This document shows positions 51,435-60,197 of a DNA stretch of 64,000 nt, one piece after another. The DNA is taken from contig JANLFV010000004.1 in the NCBI GenBank assembly GCA_024653345.1, forward strand, positions 1 to 64,000, in the 5' to 3' direction. The first letter of the stretch is position 1; each line of letters begins with the position of its first letter. The notes under the pieces were generated by a model. The model was not told the DNA's origin, did not search any database, and saw only the letters and a list, made by a program, of their open reading frames with translations. The DNA is from Candidatus Acetothermia bacterium (lineage in GTDB: Bacteria; Bipolaricaulota; Bipolaricaulia; RBG-16-55-9; JANLFV01). A program made the position numbers and the translations under genes.

Positions 51435-52268
51435 ATGCACAGTCAACAACAGAGGCTCAAGATGGTCGAGGAGCAAGAGCGGAGGATCAAGGATAATTTA
51501 GCGCGGATCAAGCACAAGCTCGTGGTCTTCAGCGGGAAGGGCGGGGTGGGGAAGACGACGGTGGCGGTTAACCTCGCCTATGCCCTGGCGCGGAGCGGGA
51601 AAGAGGTCGGCCTCCTGGACGCGGACCTCACCGGCCCGAATGTCCCGCAGATGGTCGGGCTCCAGGAGCCGCCTGCCGTAGCTGAGGAGGAGATGCTCCC
51701 CCAGGCCGCGAGCTTGCCCAACCTCAAGGTCATCTCCCTGGCCACGATGATCCCCGCGGACGCCCCGGTGATCTGGCGCGGGCCGATGCGCTCGAAGGCC
51801 CTCGAGCAGTTCCTGGGAGATGTGGCCTGGGGCGAGCTGGACTTCCTCGTGGCCGACCTCCCGCCTGGCACCGGCGATGAGGTCATGACCATCGCCCAGC
51901 GGATGGAGCCGGAGCTGGCGATCATCGTCACCACCCCGCAGGAGGTCTCGTTGATCGACGCCCGGCGGGCGATCAACATGGCTAAGAGGATGGGGATCCC
52001 CAAGATCGGGGTGGTGGAGAACATGTCCAGCTTCAGGTGCCCCAACTGCGGCCATGAGCTCGAGCTCTTTGGGAGCGGGGGCGGCGAGCGGGCCGCGCGG
52101 GAGCTTGCGGTCATGTTCCTCGGCAAGATCCCCTTCAATCTCGAGGCCCGCCGGGGGGCCGATCTCGGGCGGCCGATCGTCCTCGAGGACCAGGGGGCGG
52201 ACATCTCCGAAGCTTTCGAGCAGATCGCGCGGGAGATCGTGCGGCTCTTGGATGAAGAATCCTCCTGA
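51435..52268 (+). CDS. Mrp/NBP35 iron-sulfur cluster carrier ATPase
   Basis: 277 residues. An N-terminal helix is followed by deviant Walker A SGKGGVGKTTVAVNLA, LDADLTGPNVPQMVGL, VIWRGPMRSKALEQFLGDV, FLVADLPPGTGDEVMT, and the bridging-cluster CPNCGHEL (CxxC) near residue 202. Mrp proteins carry a [4Fe-4S] cluster on a dimer and deliver it to target enzymes. The start at 51435 has AGGAGG before it. The following radical SAM gene starts within its last codons. Confidence 0.93.
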   Translation: MHSQQQRLKMVEEQERRIKDNLARIKHKLVVFSGKGGVGKTTVAVNLAYALARSGKEVGLLDADLTGPNVPQMVGLQEPPAVAEEEMLPQAASLPNLKVISLATMIPADAPVIWRGPMRSKALEQFLGDVAWGELDFLVADLPPGTGDEVMTIAQRMEPELAIIVTTPQEVSLIDARRAINMAKRMGIPKIGVVENMSSFRCPNCGHELELFGSGGGERAARELAVMFLGKIPFNLEARRGADLGRPIVLEDQGADISEAFEQIAREIVRLLDEESS

Positions 52269-53229
52269 GCAGAGGAGCGCGCGGGCCTTCGGGCCAGTCC
52301 CCTCGCGCTGCCTGGGAAGGAGCCTGGGGATCAACAACATCCCCCCGAAGGTCTGCAGCTATTCCTGCGTCTACTGCCAGTTGGGCCGGACCATTGCTCT
52401 TGAGATCGAGCGCCGCAGCTTCTACCAGCCCGAGGAGATCCAGCAAGATGTCCTGGAAAGGGTCGCGAGGGCGCGAAGGCTGGGAGAGCCCATCGACTAC
52501 CTCACCTTCGTCCCCGACGGGGAGCCGACACTGGACTCCAACTTGGGCCGGGAGATCGAGCTCTTGAGGCCCCTAGGGATCAAGATCGCCGTGATCAGCA
52601 ACGGCTCGCTCGTCTGGCGCGAGGATGTCCGGGAGGAGCTGGGGAAGGCTGACTGGGTCTCGTTGAAGGTCGATGCGGTCAGAGAAGAGCCCTGGCGGAG
52701 GATCAACCGCCCCCATCCGGCCCTGCGCTTGGGCTCGATCCTCGAAGGGATGAGGGCCTTCGCCAGAGCTTACAAGGGGAAACTGGCGACCGAGACGATG
52801 CTCGTCCGTGGGCTCAACGATGGCGAGGAGGACCTCACTGAGGTGGCCGGGTTCCTCGCGGAGCTAGAGCCGTCTCGGGCCTATCTCGCTGTCCCCACCC
52901 GACCCCCGGCAGAGGGGTGGGTCGAGCCTCCCGATGAGGAGAGGATCAATCAGGCCTATCAAGTCCTTCGCGAACAGCTCGAGCATGTGGAGCTTCTCAT
53001 CGGCTATGAGGGCAATGCCTTTGCCTTTACAGGCAATGTCGAGGAAGATCTCTTGAGCATTACGGCCGTCCATCCTCTGAGGGAGGAGGCGGTGAGGGAA
53101 CTCCTGGCCAAGGCTGGGGCAGACTGGCAGGTCGTCCGCAAGCTGATCGACGCGGATCGCTTGGTAGAGCTAGAGTATAGAGGGCGGAAGTTCTACATGA
53201 GGCAGGTCGGCGGAAGGCTCGGCCTGTAG
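52252..53229 (+). CDS. radical SAM protein of the COG0731 type
   Basis: 325 residues. The radical SAM cluster motif is Cys35-x3-Cys39-x2-Cys42 (KVCSYSCVYCQLG), after the family opening FGPVPSRCLGRSLGIN. Also present are FVPDGEPTLDSNLG, a GEPTL-like block contacting SAM, and VISNGSL. COG0731 proteins are related to TYW1 but lack its flavodoxin domain, and their reactions are unknown. It overlaps the mrp gene by 17 bases and is the last gene of the metal-cluster island. Confidence 0.85.
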   Translation: MKNPPEQRSARAFGPVPSRCLGRSLGINNIPPKVCSYSCVYCQLGRTIALEIERRSFYQPEEIQQDVLERVARARRLGEPIDYLTFVPDGEPTLDSNLGREIELLRPLGIKIAVISNGSLVWREDVREELGKADWVSLKVDAVREEPWRRINRPHPALRLGSILEGMRAFARAYKGKLATETMLVRGLNDGEEDLTEVAGFLAELEPSRAYLAVPTRPPAEGWVEPPDEERINQAYQVLREQLEHVELLIGYEGNAFAFTGNVEEDLLSITAVHPLREEAVRELLAKAGADWQVVRKLIDADRLVELEYRGRKFYMRQVGGRLGL

Positions 53230-53315
53230 AGGAATGGGCATCTTGAAGATCCCTCAGCCACCTGGGCGGTGCAGGGCTCCCTTAGGGAGGTTGTCGCCCA
53301 TGCAAGGAGGCGGGG

Positions 53316-54146
53316 ATGCTGGGAGCGATGGACATCGCGGCCAGGATGGCGGCCATAGCGGTCCTAGCGGCGCTCACCCTGGGCACCACGATGAGGTGCG
53401 TCGAGCAGACGAGTCCTTTGCCGGAGGAGGTGGGGACTGTGACTCTGACGGTGCTCTATGACAACTACGAATCCGACCGGCGGCTCAAGCCAGGCTGGGG
53501 CTTCTCCTGCCTGCTCCAGGGCCTGGAGGAGACCATCCTCTTCGATACTGGAGGTGATAGCGCGATCCTCCTCGGGAACATGCGGGCCCTGGGGATCGAG
53601 CCCTCCCGGATAGACTCGATCTTCCTCTCCCATAGCCATGGTGACCATGTCGGGGGGCTAGCGGGGCTGCTCGAGGAGCACAGTGCCGTTAGGGTCTATC
53701 TCCTGAGGTCTTTCCCCGAGGAGTTCAAGGGGCTGGTCCGCGGCTCCGGGGCGGAGGTAGTAGAGGTTCAAGAACCAATGGAGATCTCTCCCCACGCCTG
53801 GTCGACGGGCGCGCTCGGCACCTCCATCGGCGAGCAGTCGTTGGTTCTCGAGACAGACGTGGGCCTCGTCCTCATCACCGGCTGCGCCCATCCGGGGATT
53901 GTAGAGATCATCAAGAGGGCTAAGCGGCTACTGGGTCGGGATGTCTACCTCGCACTGGGGGGCTTCCACATGCTGGGGATGAGCGCGGTCGAGATCCAGG
54001 AGATCATCGCGCAGCTCAGGGCCGAGGGGGTCAAGAAGGTCGGCCCCTGCCACTGCTCCGGGGACCTCACCCGCAGGCTCTTCCGGGAGGCTTACGGGGA
54101 GGACTACATCGAGGTCGGCGTGGGGTCCGTGATAAGCTTGGAGTAG
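53316..54146 (+). CDS. MBL-fold metallohydrolase, exported or membrane-anchored
   Basis: 276 residues. A hydrophobic N-terminus (MAAIAVLAALTLGTTMRC) could be a signal peptide with the Cys as lipid site. The metallo-beta-lactamase fold is clear: LLQGLEETILFDTGGDS, ligands FLSHSHGDHVGG near residue 109, and LVLITGCAHPGIVEII. It resembles the dihydropteridine/7,8-dihydropterin-6-yl-methyl group (COG1237), whose reactions are mostly unknown. The start at 53316 has AAGGAGG. It follows the radical SAM gene after an 86-base gap and may or may not be on its transcript. Confidence 0.82.
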   Translation: MLGAMDIAARMAAIAVLAALTLGTTMRCVEQTSPLPEEVGTVTLTVLYDNYESDRRLKPGWGFSCLLQGLEETILFDTGGDSAILLGNMRALGIEPSRIDSIFLSHSHGDHVGGLAGLLEEHSAVRVYLLRSFPEEFKGLVRGSGAEVVEVQEPMEISPHAWSTGALGTSIGEQSLVLETDVGLVLITGCAHPGIVEIIKRAKRLLGRDVYLALGGFHMLGMSAVEIQEIIAQLRAEGVKKVGPCHCSGDLTRRLFREAYGEDYIEVGVGSVISLE

Positions 54147-54193
54147 CCTCACAGACTGCCGGGCTAGAGGCTCCCCTCGGGGGTGAGCTGAGC

Positions 54194-54652
54194 TCAATCC
54201 ACCTGGACTTGCGCGGCCGTGATGAGGCGGCCGTCGTGGGTGATCCCGATATTGTAGACCCCGGGGTTAAGCCGGCGGAGCTCGCCGCGGTAGGAGACGG
54301 AGCCGAGGCACTCGATGCAGTAGCCCTCCTGCGCCTTGGAGGTGATCGCGATCTCGTAGGTGTTGACGCACCTCTCCCCCGGGCCGCAACGCATGGTTAT
54401 CAACTCCGCCGTGAGATCATAGCAGGGAGTGGGGGTCGAGACCGCTCCGGAAAAGGTGATCCTCCCCCTGCCGCCCTGGAGCTCGGCCCCTTCCGCTACG
54501 GAGGCGCAGCTCGAGCCGAGCTGCGCGAAGGAGAGGAGCGGCTCCGATGGGCCAGGGTTCCAGAGCGCGTCACAACTCTGGAGGCCAAGGACCGCCCCGA
54601 GGCCGAGAAGCCCGCTCGCCTTCAAGAACTGACGCCGCGTGAGCTTTTCCAT
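54194..54652 (-). CDS. Tat-exported Cys-rich protein of unknown function
   Basis: 152 residues starting with a twin-arginine signal (LTRRQFLKASGLLGLGAVLG) followed by LQSC, which could be a lipobox. The mature part has four or five more cysteines (SSCASV, PCYDLTAELITMRCG, RCVNTYEI, GYCIECLGS), favouring disulfides, and a beta-sandwich feel (GVYNIGITHDGRLI). No family is recognised. Its start is only eight bases downstream of the 3' end of the tRNA-Leu gene on the same strand, so it is probably read from the tRNA transcript. Confidence 0.6.
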   Translation of the reverse strand: MEKLTRRQFLKASGLLGLGAVLGLQSCDALWNPGPSEPLLSFAQLGSSCASVAEGAELQGGRGRITFSGAVSTPTPCYDLTAELITMRCGPGERCVNTYEIAITSKAQEGYCIECLGSVSYRGELRRLNPGVYNIGITHDGRLITAAQVQVD

Positions 54653-54659
54653 CCTCATC

Positions 54660-54746
54660 TGGTGCCGGGGGAGGGATTTGAACCCACACGAGCTTTCGCC
54701 CACTAGCTCCTGAAGCTAGCGCGTCTTCCGGTTCCGCCACCCCGGC
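54660..54746 (-). tRNA. tRNA-Leu (anticodon CAG)
   Basis: On the minus strand the acceptor arms GCCGGGG and CCCCGGC pair fully, the anticodon stem CTAGC/GCTAG closes the loop TTCAGGA (anticodon CAG), and a long variable arm (GGGC GAAA GCTC) marks a class II leucine tRNA. The T loop is TTCAAAT with one T-T mismatch in its stem. CCA is encoded at 54660-54662. Confidence 0.95.
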
Positions 54747-54774
54747 GGCATCCGCATTCTATCCCTTGCAGGGG

Positions 54775-56370
54775 CTACCTGTCAACCGCCGACTCTTCCT
54801 GATAGAGGTAGCGCTTGATCTCCTGCTTCGTGGTCTTCTCGAACGGCTCGGAGAGGATGATCAAGTCCTCCCGGCTCTTGATCCGCTTGTAGTGCGCGAG
54901 GTTGCGGCAGCGGAGGCTCACCTCCTCCCAGATCAACTCCCGGATCTTCTCCACCTCCGTAATTCCCTGCTCCCTCAGGCCGTCCCAGTTGGGATAGACG
55001 AGGGCCTGGACGACCTCCTTCCCCTGGCGGGAGCCGCGCTTCACCAGGATCTCCTTGACGTAGGGGATCCGGCCCAGCTCGAACTCCACCTCCTCGGGAT
55101 AGACGTTCTTCCCCGTCTCCAGGACGATCACGTTCTTCCTCCTCCCGTGGAGGTAGAGCCAGCCGTCGCGATCCAGCCTGCCCAGATCGCCGGTGTGGAA
55201 CCATCCGTCTGGGTCCAGGACTTCCTTGGTCCGCGCGGGGTTCTTGTAGTAACCCTGCATGATGTTCGGGCCGCGGGCCACCACCTCCCCGACCCCCTGC
55301 CTGTCGGGGTTGAGGATCTTCAGCTCCACGCCGGGGACGGCCGGGCCGACCGAGCCGGCCTTCCGGTTGAACGGCGTGCTGAAGGTCAGCACGGGAGAGG
55401 TCTCGCTCAGGCCGTAGCCCTCGATCACCCCGAACCCGAGCCGCCGGAAGCCGCGGATCGCCCGCGGACTCAGCGGGGCCCCTCCGGAGACGAAGAACCG
55501 GAACGCCTGGCCGGTAAGGTTCTCCCGCAGGACTCTCCCTGCCAGCCGCGGCAGCAGGCGGTAGATCAGCCGGGCCTTCAGCCCGCCTCTGGTCAGCCGC
55601 TCCTCGATCTTCTCGAACATCGCATGGTAGAGCTTGGGAACGCCGATCACCACGGTCACGCCATTCTGGAGCATCAGCTTCGGAATCCCCTTGTAATCAG
55701 CAGTGTAGATCAGGGTCGCCCCCACAGCCGTGGGGGCAAGGATTGAGGTGGTGAAGCCGAAGATGTGATGCCACGGGATGATCGAGAGGACAATGTCCTT
55801 CGAGGTCACATCCAGCCTCTCGAGGAAGGCCTGGACATTCGAGGTGAGGTTGCCATGGGAGAGCATCACCCCTTTCGCGTTCCCGGTCGTCCCCGAGGTG
55901 TAGATGATCAGGGCGAGGTCCTCGGGTCGACTAGGCACCTCCGCCCCGGGCTTCCGGCCCTCGAGCAGCTTCCAGAACTGCTCACCCATCGGGATGACCT
56001 CTACCCCGGCGGCGGGCCTCTCGGAGACGAGGAGCTTGGCCTCGGACTCCGCAAGGATTCGTTCGACCTCCGGAGGCGTCAGCTCAGTGTCGATCGGAGT
56101 GATCACCGCGCCGCGGCGGAGCGCGCCCCAGAGAGCCACCTGCCACTCCAGCCTCGGCCGGGCCAGGATCGCCACGCGGTCGCCCTTACCAATCCCCAGC
56201 TCTTCCAGAAGCCCCGAGAAGCGCGCGGCCAGCTCGCCCAGCTCGCCGTAGGTCGTGGGAAGATACGGGCTCTCCCCTCTCTCCGGCCCGGCGAGCTTGA
56301 GTGCCACCAAGTCCCGGTAGCGCTCGACAGATGCGGCGAATAGCTCGACGAGGGTCGCGAAGCCTTTCAT
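54775..56370 (-). CDS. AMP-forming acyl-CoA synthetase (FadD-like), copy 2
   Basis: 531 residues of the ANL superfamily. Signature A3 is LIIYTSGTTGNAKGVMLSHG near residue 170; also present are GYGLSETSPVL, GWFHTGDLGRLDRDGWLYL, the hinge GRRKNVIVL and the A10 region KTTKQEIKRYLYQEE. It adenylates a fatty acid and makes its CoA (or ACP) thioester. Similar to the upstream copy almost end to end, so a tandem duplication. Its ATG overlaps the stop of that copy (ATGA). Confidence 0.9.
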   Translation of the reverse strand: MKGFATLVELFAASVERYRDLVALKLAGPERGESPYLPTTYGELGELAARFSGLLEELGIGKGDRVAILARPRLEWQVALWGALRRGAVITPIDTELTPPEVERILAESEAKLLVSERPAAGVEVIPMGEQFWKLLEGRKPGAEVPSRPEDLALIIYTSGTTGNAKGVMLSHGNLTSNVQAFLERLDVTSKDIVLSIIPWHHIFGFTTSILAPTAVGATLIYTADYKGIPKLMLQNGVTVVIGVPKLYHAMFEKIEERLTRGGLKARLIYRLLPRLAGRVLRENLTGQAFRFFVSGGAPLSPRAIRGFRRLGFGVIEGYGLSETSPVLTFSTPFNRKAGSVGPAVPGVELKILNPDRQGVGEVVARGPNIMQGYYKNPARTKEVLDPDGWFHTGDLGRLDRDGWLYLHGRRKNVIVLETGKNVYPEEVEFELGRIPYVKEILVKRGSRQGKEVVQALVYPNWDGLREQGITEVEKIRELIWEEVSLRCRNLAHYKRIKSREDLIILSEPFEKTTKQEIKRYLYQEESAVDR

Positions 56371-57974
56371 CGCTTCACCCCCTCCTCTTGGTAGAGGTAG
56401 CGCTTGATGTCCATGGTCGAGGTCTTGGCGAAGGGCTGCTCGACGAGGACGAGGTCCTCCTTGCTCTTGAGCCGCTTGTAGTGGGCTAGCTCCTCGGAGA
56501 CACGCTTGACCTCCTCCCAGATGAGGTCCAACGCTACCTGCGGGTCCTTTGTCCCCAGCCGCTCCCAGTTGGGATAGACGTGGGCCTGGACGACCTCCTT
56601 CCCGCCGCGGTAGCCGCGCTTCACCAAGACCTCCGCGATGTAGGGGATGTGCGAGAGCTCCCACTCGATCTCCTCCGGGTAGACATTCTTCCCGCTCTCC
56701 AGGACGATCACATTCTTGCGCCGGCCCTTGATGTAGATGTAGCCGTCCTTGTCCAGCATTCCGGAGTCGCCGGTATGGAGCCAGCCTTCTTGATCGAGGG
56801 CCTCAGCCGTCCGCGCGGGGTTCTTGTAGTAGCCGCGCATCACATTCGGGCCGCGGACGAGGACCTCCCCCACCCCCTCGTCGTTCGGCTCGAGAATCCT
56901 CACCTCCATCCCCGGAAGGATCGGCCCGACGGTCCCGACCTTCCGGTCGAAGGGATAGCTGAAGGCCACCACCGGCCCGGCCTCGGTGAGGCCGTAGCCC
57001 TCGATGATCCCGATCCCGAGCCGCCGGAAGTCCCGCGCCACCTTCGGGGTGAGGGGCGCGCTCCCGGAGACGAAGAACCGGAGCCGCGCGGAGGCCAGCT
57101 CGCGCTTCACTCGCCGGCCCACGAGCTTCGGAGCGAGCCGGAAGGCCAGCCGCCCGAGGAGCCGCTTCTCCACCGCCTCGCGGACATGGTCGAACATCAG
57201 ATGGTAGAGCTTGGGAACCCCGATGAGGATCGTCATCCCCGTCTCCTTCATCAGCCGGGGAAGCTCCTTGTAGTTGTCGGTGTAGATCGTGGCCGCACCG
57301 GTCCAGAAGGGAACGAACAGCCCGACCGTCAGCCCATAGCTATGATACCAGGGAGCGATGGAGAGGAAGACATCCTCCGGCCCGATCGGCATCCGCTCGA
57401 GGCAGGCCGCTACATCGGCGTTGAAGTTGCGATGGGTGAGCATCACCCCCTTGGCATCCCCAGTGGTCCCCGAGGTGAAGGCGATCACCGCCAGGTCGTC
57501 CGGGGCGGGCTGGCGCTCCAGCTCCCCCTCCTCACGGAGGAGCTCGGGGAGGCGGAGGAGCTTCCCATCGCCTCCCAGCTCGCTGGTCAGGCCGATCAGC
57601 TCCAGCCCTAGCCCCTGGCTGGCCCGAAGGCACTCGGGCCCCACGAAGACCACCCTCGCTTCGGCCTGGGCGATGATCCGCTCGACCTCCCTGGCCCGCA
57701 GCTGCGCGTCGAGCGGGACCGCCACCGCCCCGGCCTTGAGGATCCCGAGGAGCGCGACGGCCCACTCGATCCGCGGGGGCGAGAAGATCACCACCTTCTC
57801 GCCTCGAGCGATCCCCCGCCGGGCCAGGGCCACGGCCAGCCGGGTCGAGCGGAGGTCGAGCTCCCGATAGGAGATCTCATCGTAGCCCTTCTCCCGAGGG
57901 ATCTTGATTGCCGTCCGGTCGGGATAGCGCGCCGCCGTCTCCTGGAAGAACTGGGGAATGGTCCTCTCGTCCAT
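56367..57974 (-). CDS. AMP-forming acyl-CoA synthetase (FadD-like), copy 1
   Basis: 535 residues, same superfamily: VIAFTSGTTGDAKGVMLTH, GYGLTEAGPVVAFSY, GWLHTGDSGMLDKDGYIYI, GRRKNVIVLESGKNVYPEE, and the acyl-transfer lysine near the C-terminus (TSTMDIKRYLYQEE). It activates fatty acids for lipid synthesis or breakdown. The ATG at 57974 with AGGTGA upstream is preferred over the GTG at 57983. A TATCCT about 27 bases upstream may be its -10 box; no well-spaced -35 box is seen. Confidence 0.9.
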   Translation of the reverse strand: MDERTIPQFFQETAARYPDRTAIKIPREKGYDEISYRELDLRSTRLAVALARRGIARGEKVVIFSPPRIEWAVALLGILKAGAVAVPLDAQLRAREVERIIAQAEARVVFVGPECLRASQGLGLELIGLTSELGGDGKLLRLPELLREEGELERQPAPDDLAVIAFTSGTTGDAKGVMLTHRNFNADVAACLERMPIGPEDVFLSIAPWYHSYGLTVGLFVPFWTGAATIYTDNYKELPRLMKETGMTILIGVPKLYHLMFDHVREAVEKRLLGRLAFRLAPKLVGRRVKRELASARLRFFVSGSAPLTPKVARDFRRLGIGIIEGYGLTEAGPVVAFSYPFDRKVGTVGPILPGMEVRILEPNDEGVGEVLVRGPNVMRGYYKNPARTAEALDQEGWLHTGDSGMLDKDGYIYIKGRRKNVIVLESGKNVYPEEIEWELSHIPYIAEVLVKRGYRGGKEVVQAHVYPNWERLGTKDPQVALDLIWEEVKRVSEELAHYKRLKSKEDLVLVEQPFAKTSTMDIKRYLYQEEGVKR

Positions 57975-58041
57975 CGGACTCACCTGCCTTGTCGATCAAA
58001 AGGATAAATGAGAGCTCCACGGCCCAACCGGACCACCCCCA

Positions 58042-58263
58042 TCAAGCTCCGCCCTCCCAATCGAAGGGGAGCTCGGCCTTCTCCAGGATCTGCTTGACCC
58101 GCAGGCGGCTCTCCTCCAGCTCCCGCCGGGCGGCCTCGGCCAGGCCCACCCCCTCCTCAAAGAGCGCGAGCGACCTCTCCAAGGAGACCTCCTCGCGCTC
58201 CAGTTCCTGGACGATCTCCTCGAGCCGCGCGAGCCGCTCCTCCAGGCTCAGTGGCTCGGCCAT
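58042..58263 (-). CDS. xseB: exodeoxyribonuclease VII small subunit
   Basis: 73 residues, all helical: SLEERLARLEEIVQELEREE, VSLERSLALFEEGVGLAEAA. This matches XseB, of which several copies bind each XseA. The start at 58263 overlaps the xseA stop by one base (ATGA), as is normal for xseAB. Confidence 0.9.
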   Translation of the reverse strand: MAEPLSLEERLARLEEIVQELEREEVSLERSLALFEEGVGLAEAARRELEESRLRVKQILEKAELPFDWEGGA

Positions 58264-59516
58264 CAGCCGACCTCCTCGACGCGACAGAGAAGCTCGCCCC
58301 GGTGGAGCCTGACCTTGAGGCGATCGCCCACGGCCGCCTCCGCGGCGGCCTTCATGACCCGCCCGCTCCGGAGATCGATGGCGATGGCATAGCCCCGAGC
58401 GAGGACCGCCAGGGGATTGGCCACCTCCAGGCGCCCGAGAAGGCTCTGGAGCTGCTCTTCGCAACGCTGGAGGTGCCGGGCGATCGCTCGGCCAAGGCGC
58501 TCGCCGAGCTCATCCAGGGCTTGCAGCTCCTCTTCCAATCTCTTGCCGGTCAAACGGAAGGCGTAGCTGCGGAGGATGCTCTCCAGGCGAGCCTCCTGTT
58601 GTTGGAGCAGGCTCTGCTCCGCGTTGATGAGCTTCCCCAAGCGCTCGCGAATCCGGGCGATGATCTCAGCCCGGTCGGGAACGACCAGTTCCGCGGCCGC
58701 GCTCGGCGTGGGGGCGCGGACATCGGCCACGAAGTCGGCGATGGTGAAGTCAATCTCGTGCCCCACGGCCGAGACGACCGGGACCTTGGAGCCGTAGATG
58801 GCGCGCGCCACAATCTCCTCATTGAAGGCCCACAGGTCCTCCAGTGAGCCGCCGCCCCGACCGACAATCAACACGTCCAGCCCTCGCCCGTCTCGCCGAT
58901 ACTCATTAGCTGCGGCGATCGCCCTGGCGATCTCCGCCGCAGCTCCCTCCCCTTGAACCCGGGCGGGGAAGAGCAGGAGCTCCACGAGAGGATACCGCCT
59001 GGCGATGATGGAGCAGATGTCGCGGATCGCCGCACCCTCGGGGGAGGTGACGATCCCGATCAGCTCGGGGAACGGGGGCAAGGGCCTCTTCCGGGCCTCA
59101 TCGAAGAGGCCTTCAGCCCGCAAGTGCTCCTTGAGCCGCTCGAACTCAAGCTGGAGCCGGCCGATCCCCGCGGGCCGGAGCTCGCGGATCACTAGTTGAT
59201 AACGGCCTCGGCGCTCGAAGATGGTCACCCGGCCGAAGGCCAGGACCTTCTGGCCGTTCTCGGGGAGGAAGGCCAGGCCCCGGCTCTCCGCGCCGAAGAG
59301 GGCCGCATCGATCTCCGCCCCCTCGTCCTTCAGGGTGAAATAGAGGTGGCCCGAGCTGTGAAGCTTCAGGTTCGAGACCTCCCCCTCGACCCAGAGGTAG
59401 GCCAGCGCTGATTCCAGAAGCTCCCGCACCTCCCGGTTGAGCTCCGAGACGGTGTAGACCCTCCCGCCCCAGCCCCGCCGGACCGGAGGCCCCTCCTCAA
59501 AGTGGAAGGAATACAT
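58263..59516 (-). CDS. xseA: exodeoxyribonuclease VII large subunit
   Basis: 417 residues. N-terminal OB domain (VYTVSELNREVRELLESAL, WVEGEVSNLKLHSSGHLYFT), catalytic domain with IGIVTSPEGAAIRDI, DVLIVGRGGGSLEDLWAFN and VVSAVGHEIDFTIADFVAD, then a coiled-coil region and the C-terminal QRCEEQLQSLLGRLEV. It degrades single-stranded DNA from both ends in repair. The ATG is ten bases after a -10 box, so the mRNA is likely leaderless. Confidence 0.95.
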   Translation of the reverse strand: MYSFHFEEGPPVRRGWGGRVYTVSELNREVRELLESALAYLWVEGEVSNLKLHSSGHLYFTLKDEGAEIDAALFGAESRGLAFLPENGQKVLAFGRVTIFERRGRYQLVIRELRPAGIGRLQLEFERLKEHLRAEGLFDEARKRPLPPFPELIGIVTSPEGAAIRDICSIIARRYPLVELLLFPARVQGEGAAAEIARAIAAANEYRRDGRGLDVLIVGRGGGSLEDLWAFNEEIVARAIYGSKVPVVSAVGHEIDFTIADFVADVRAPTPSAAAELVVPDRAEIIARIRERLGKLINAEQSLLQQQEARLESILRSYAFRLTGKRLEEELQALDELGERLGRAIARHLQRCEEQLQSLLGRLEVANPLAVLARGYAIAIDLRSGRVMKAAAEAAVGDRLKVRLHRGELLCRVEEVG

Positions 59517-59525
59517 CCCGGCCTT

Positions 59526-59554
59526 ATGATAGCCGAAGCGGCCAGACCGGTCAA
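59526..59554 (-). promoter_or_regulatory. promoter of xseAB, leaderless
   Basis: Minus strand TTGACC (59549-59554), 17-base spacer, TATCAT (59526-59531). The ATG at 59516 is ten bases after the -10 box. Confidence 0.6.
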
Positions 59555-59560
59555 TCAGTC

Positions 59561-60148
59561 TCAGCAGCGCCCGAGCGGATCCTCGCCTGAGCCTCGCTGG
59601 AGGAGCTCGACGATCACTCGCCAGAGGCCGAGGTGCGCCCGGCCCCGCTCCGAGGCCGAGACGAGCAGGAGGAGATCGCCCTCGGCCTGATGGGGGAAGC
59701 TCTCCCGGAGCGAGCGGGCGGCCTCCGGATTCCGCTCAGCCAAAGGCTCCCCGCTATCGCTGAACCGCAGGGCAGCCGCCGGCCCGGCGATCAAGATCGC
59801 CCCGGTTGCCCCTTCCCGGATCACGAGGTCCCGGAGCCGCCAGCTCGGCCCGCAGCCCCCGGCTCCCGCGATCTGCGCCCCTACAGTGAACCGATCGAGC
59901 GCCAGCTCGCCCGGACGAAGCTCTCGCACCTCCTTCACGCGCTGGAGGATCGCGGCGGACTGGCGGCGACCCTCCGGGGTGAGGCGCGTCCCGCGCCGGT
60001 CCATCTCCAGGAGGCCGAGCCGGTGAAGCCTCTCCAGTTCCTGCCGGACGACGATCTCTCCCAGCCCCGTAGCGCGGGCCAGCCTCCGCCGCCCGCCTGG
60101 GGCGCGCCCGAGCAGCCAGATCAGCTCGCTCGCGATATGAGCTCTCAC
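59561..60148 (-). CDS. winged-helix regulator of the DUF4443 kind
   Basis: 195 residues. N-terminal winged helix (GGRRRLARATGLGEIVVRQE, LERLHRLGLLEMDRRG, TRLTPEGRRQ) resembling archaeal DUF4443 transcription factors. The C-terminal part has a ligand-domain-like core (RDLVIREGATGAILIAGPA). The GTG at 60148 is chosen because it is eight bases after a good -10 box; longer readings run into the divergent promoter. It is divergent from the BCAM0308-like gene, which it may regulate. Confidence 0.65.
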   Translation of the reverse strand: MRAHIASELIWLLGRAPGGRRRLARATGLGEIVVRQELERLHRLGLLEMDRRGTRLTPEGRRQSAAILQRVKEVRELRPGELALDRFTVGAQIAGAGGCGPSWRLRDLVIREGATGAILIAGPAAALRFSDSGEPLAERNPEAARSLRESFPHQAEGDLLLLVSASERGRAHLGLWRVIVELLQRGSGEDPLGRC

Positions 60149-60155
60149 CGCTGCT

Positions 60156-60184
60156 AGGATAGCGCATTGCCGGCGGGTGCCCAA
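60156..60184 (-). promoter_or_regulatory. promoter of the DUF4443-like regulator, leaderless
   Basis: Minus strand TTGGGC (60179-60184), 17-base spacer, TATCCT (60156-60161). It lies back to back with the promoter at 60198-60226. Confidence 0.55.
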
Positions 60185-60197
60185 GTCCGTCGCCCGG

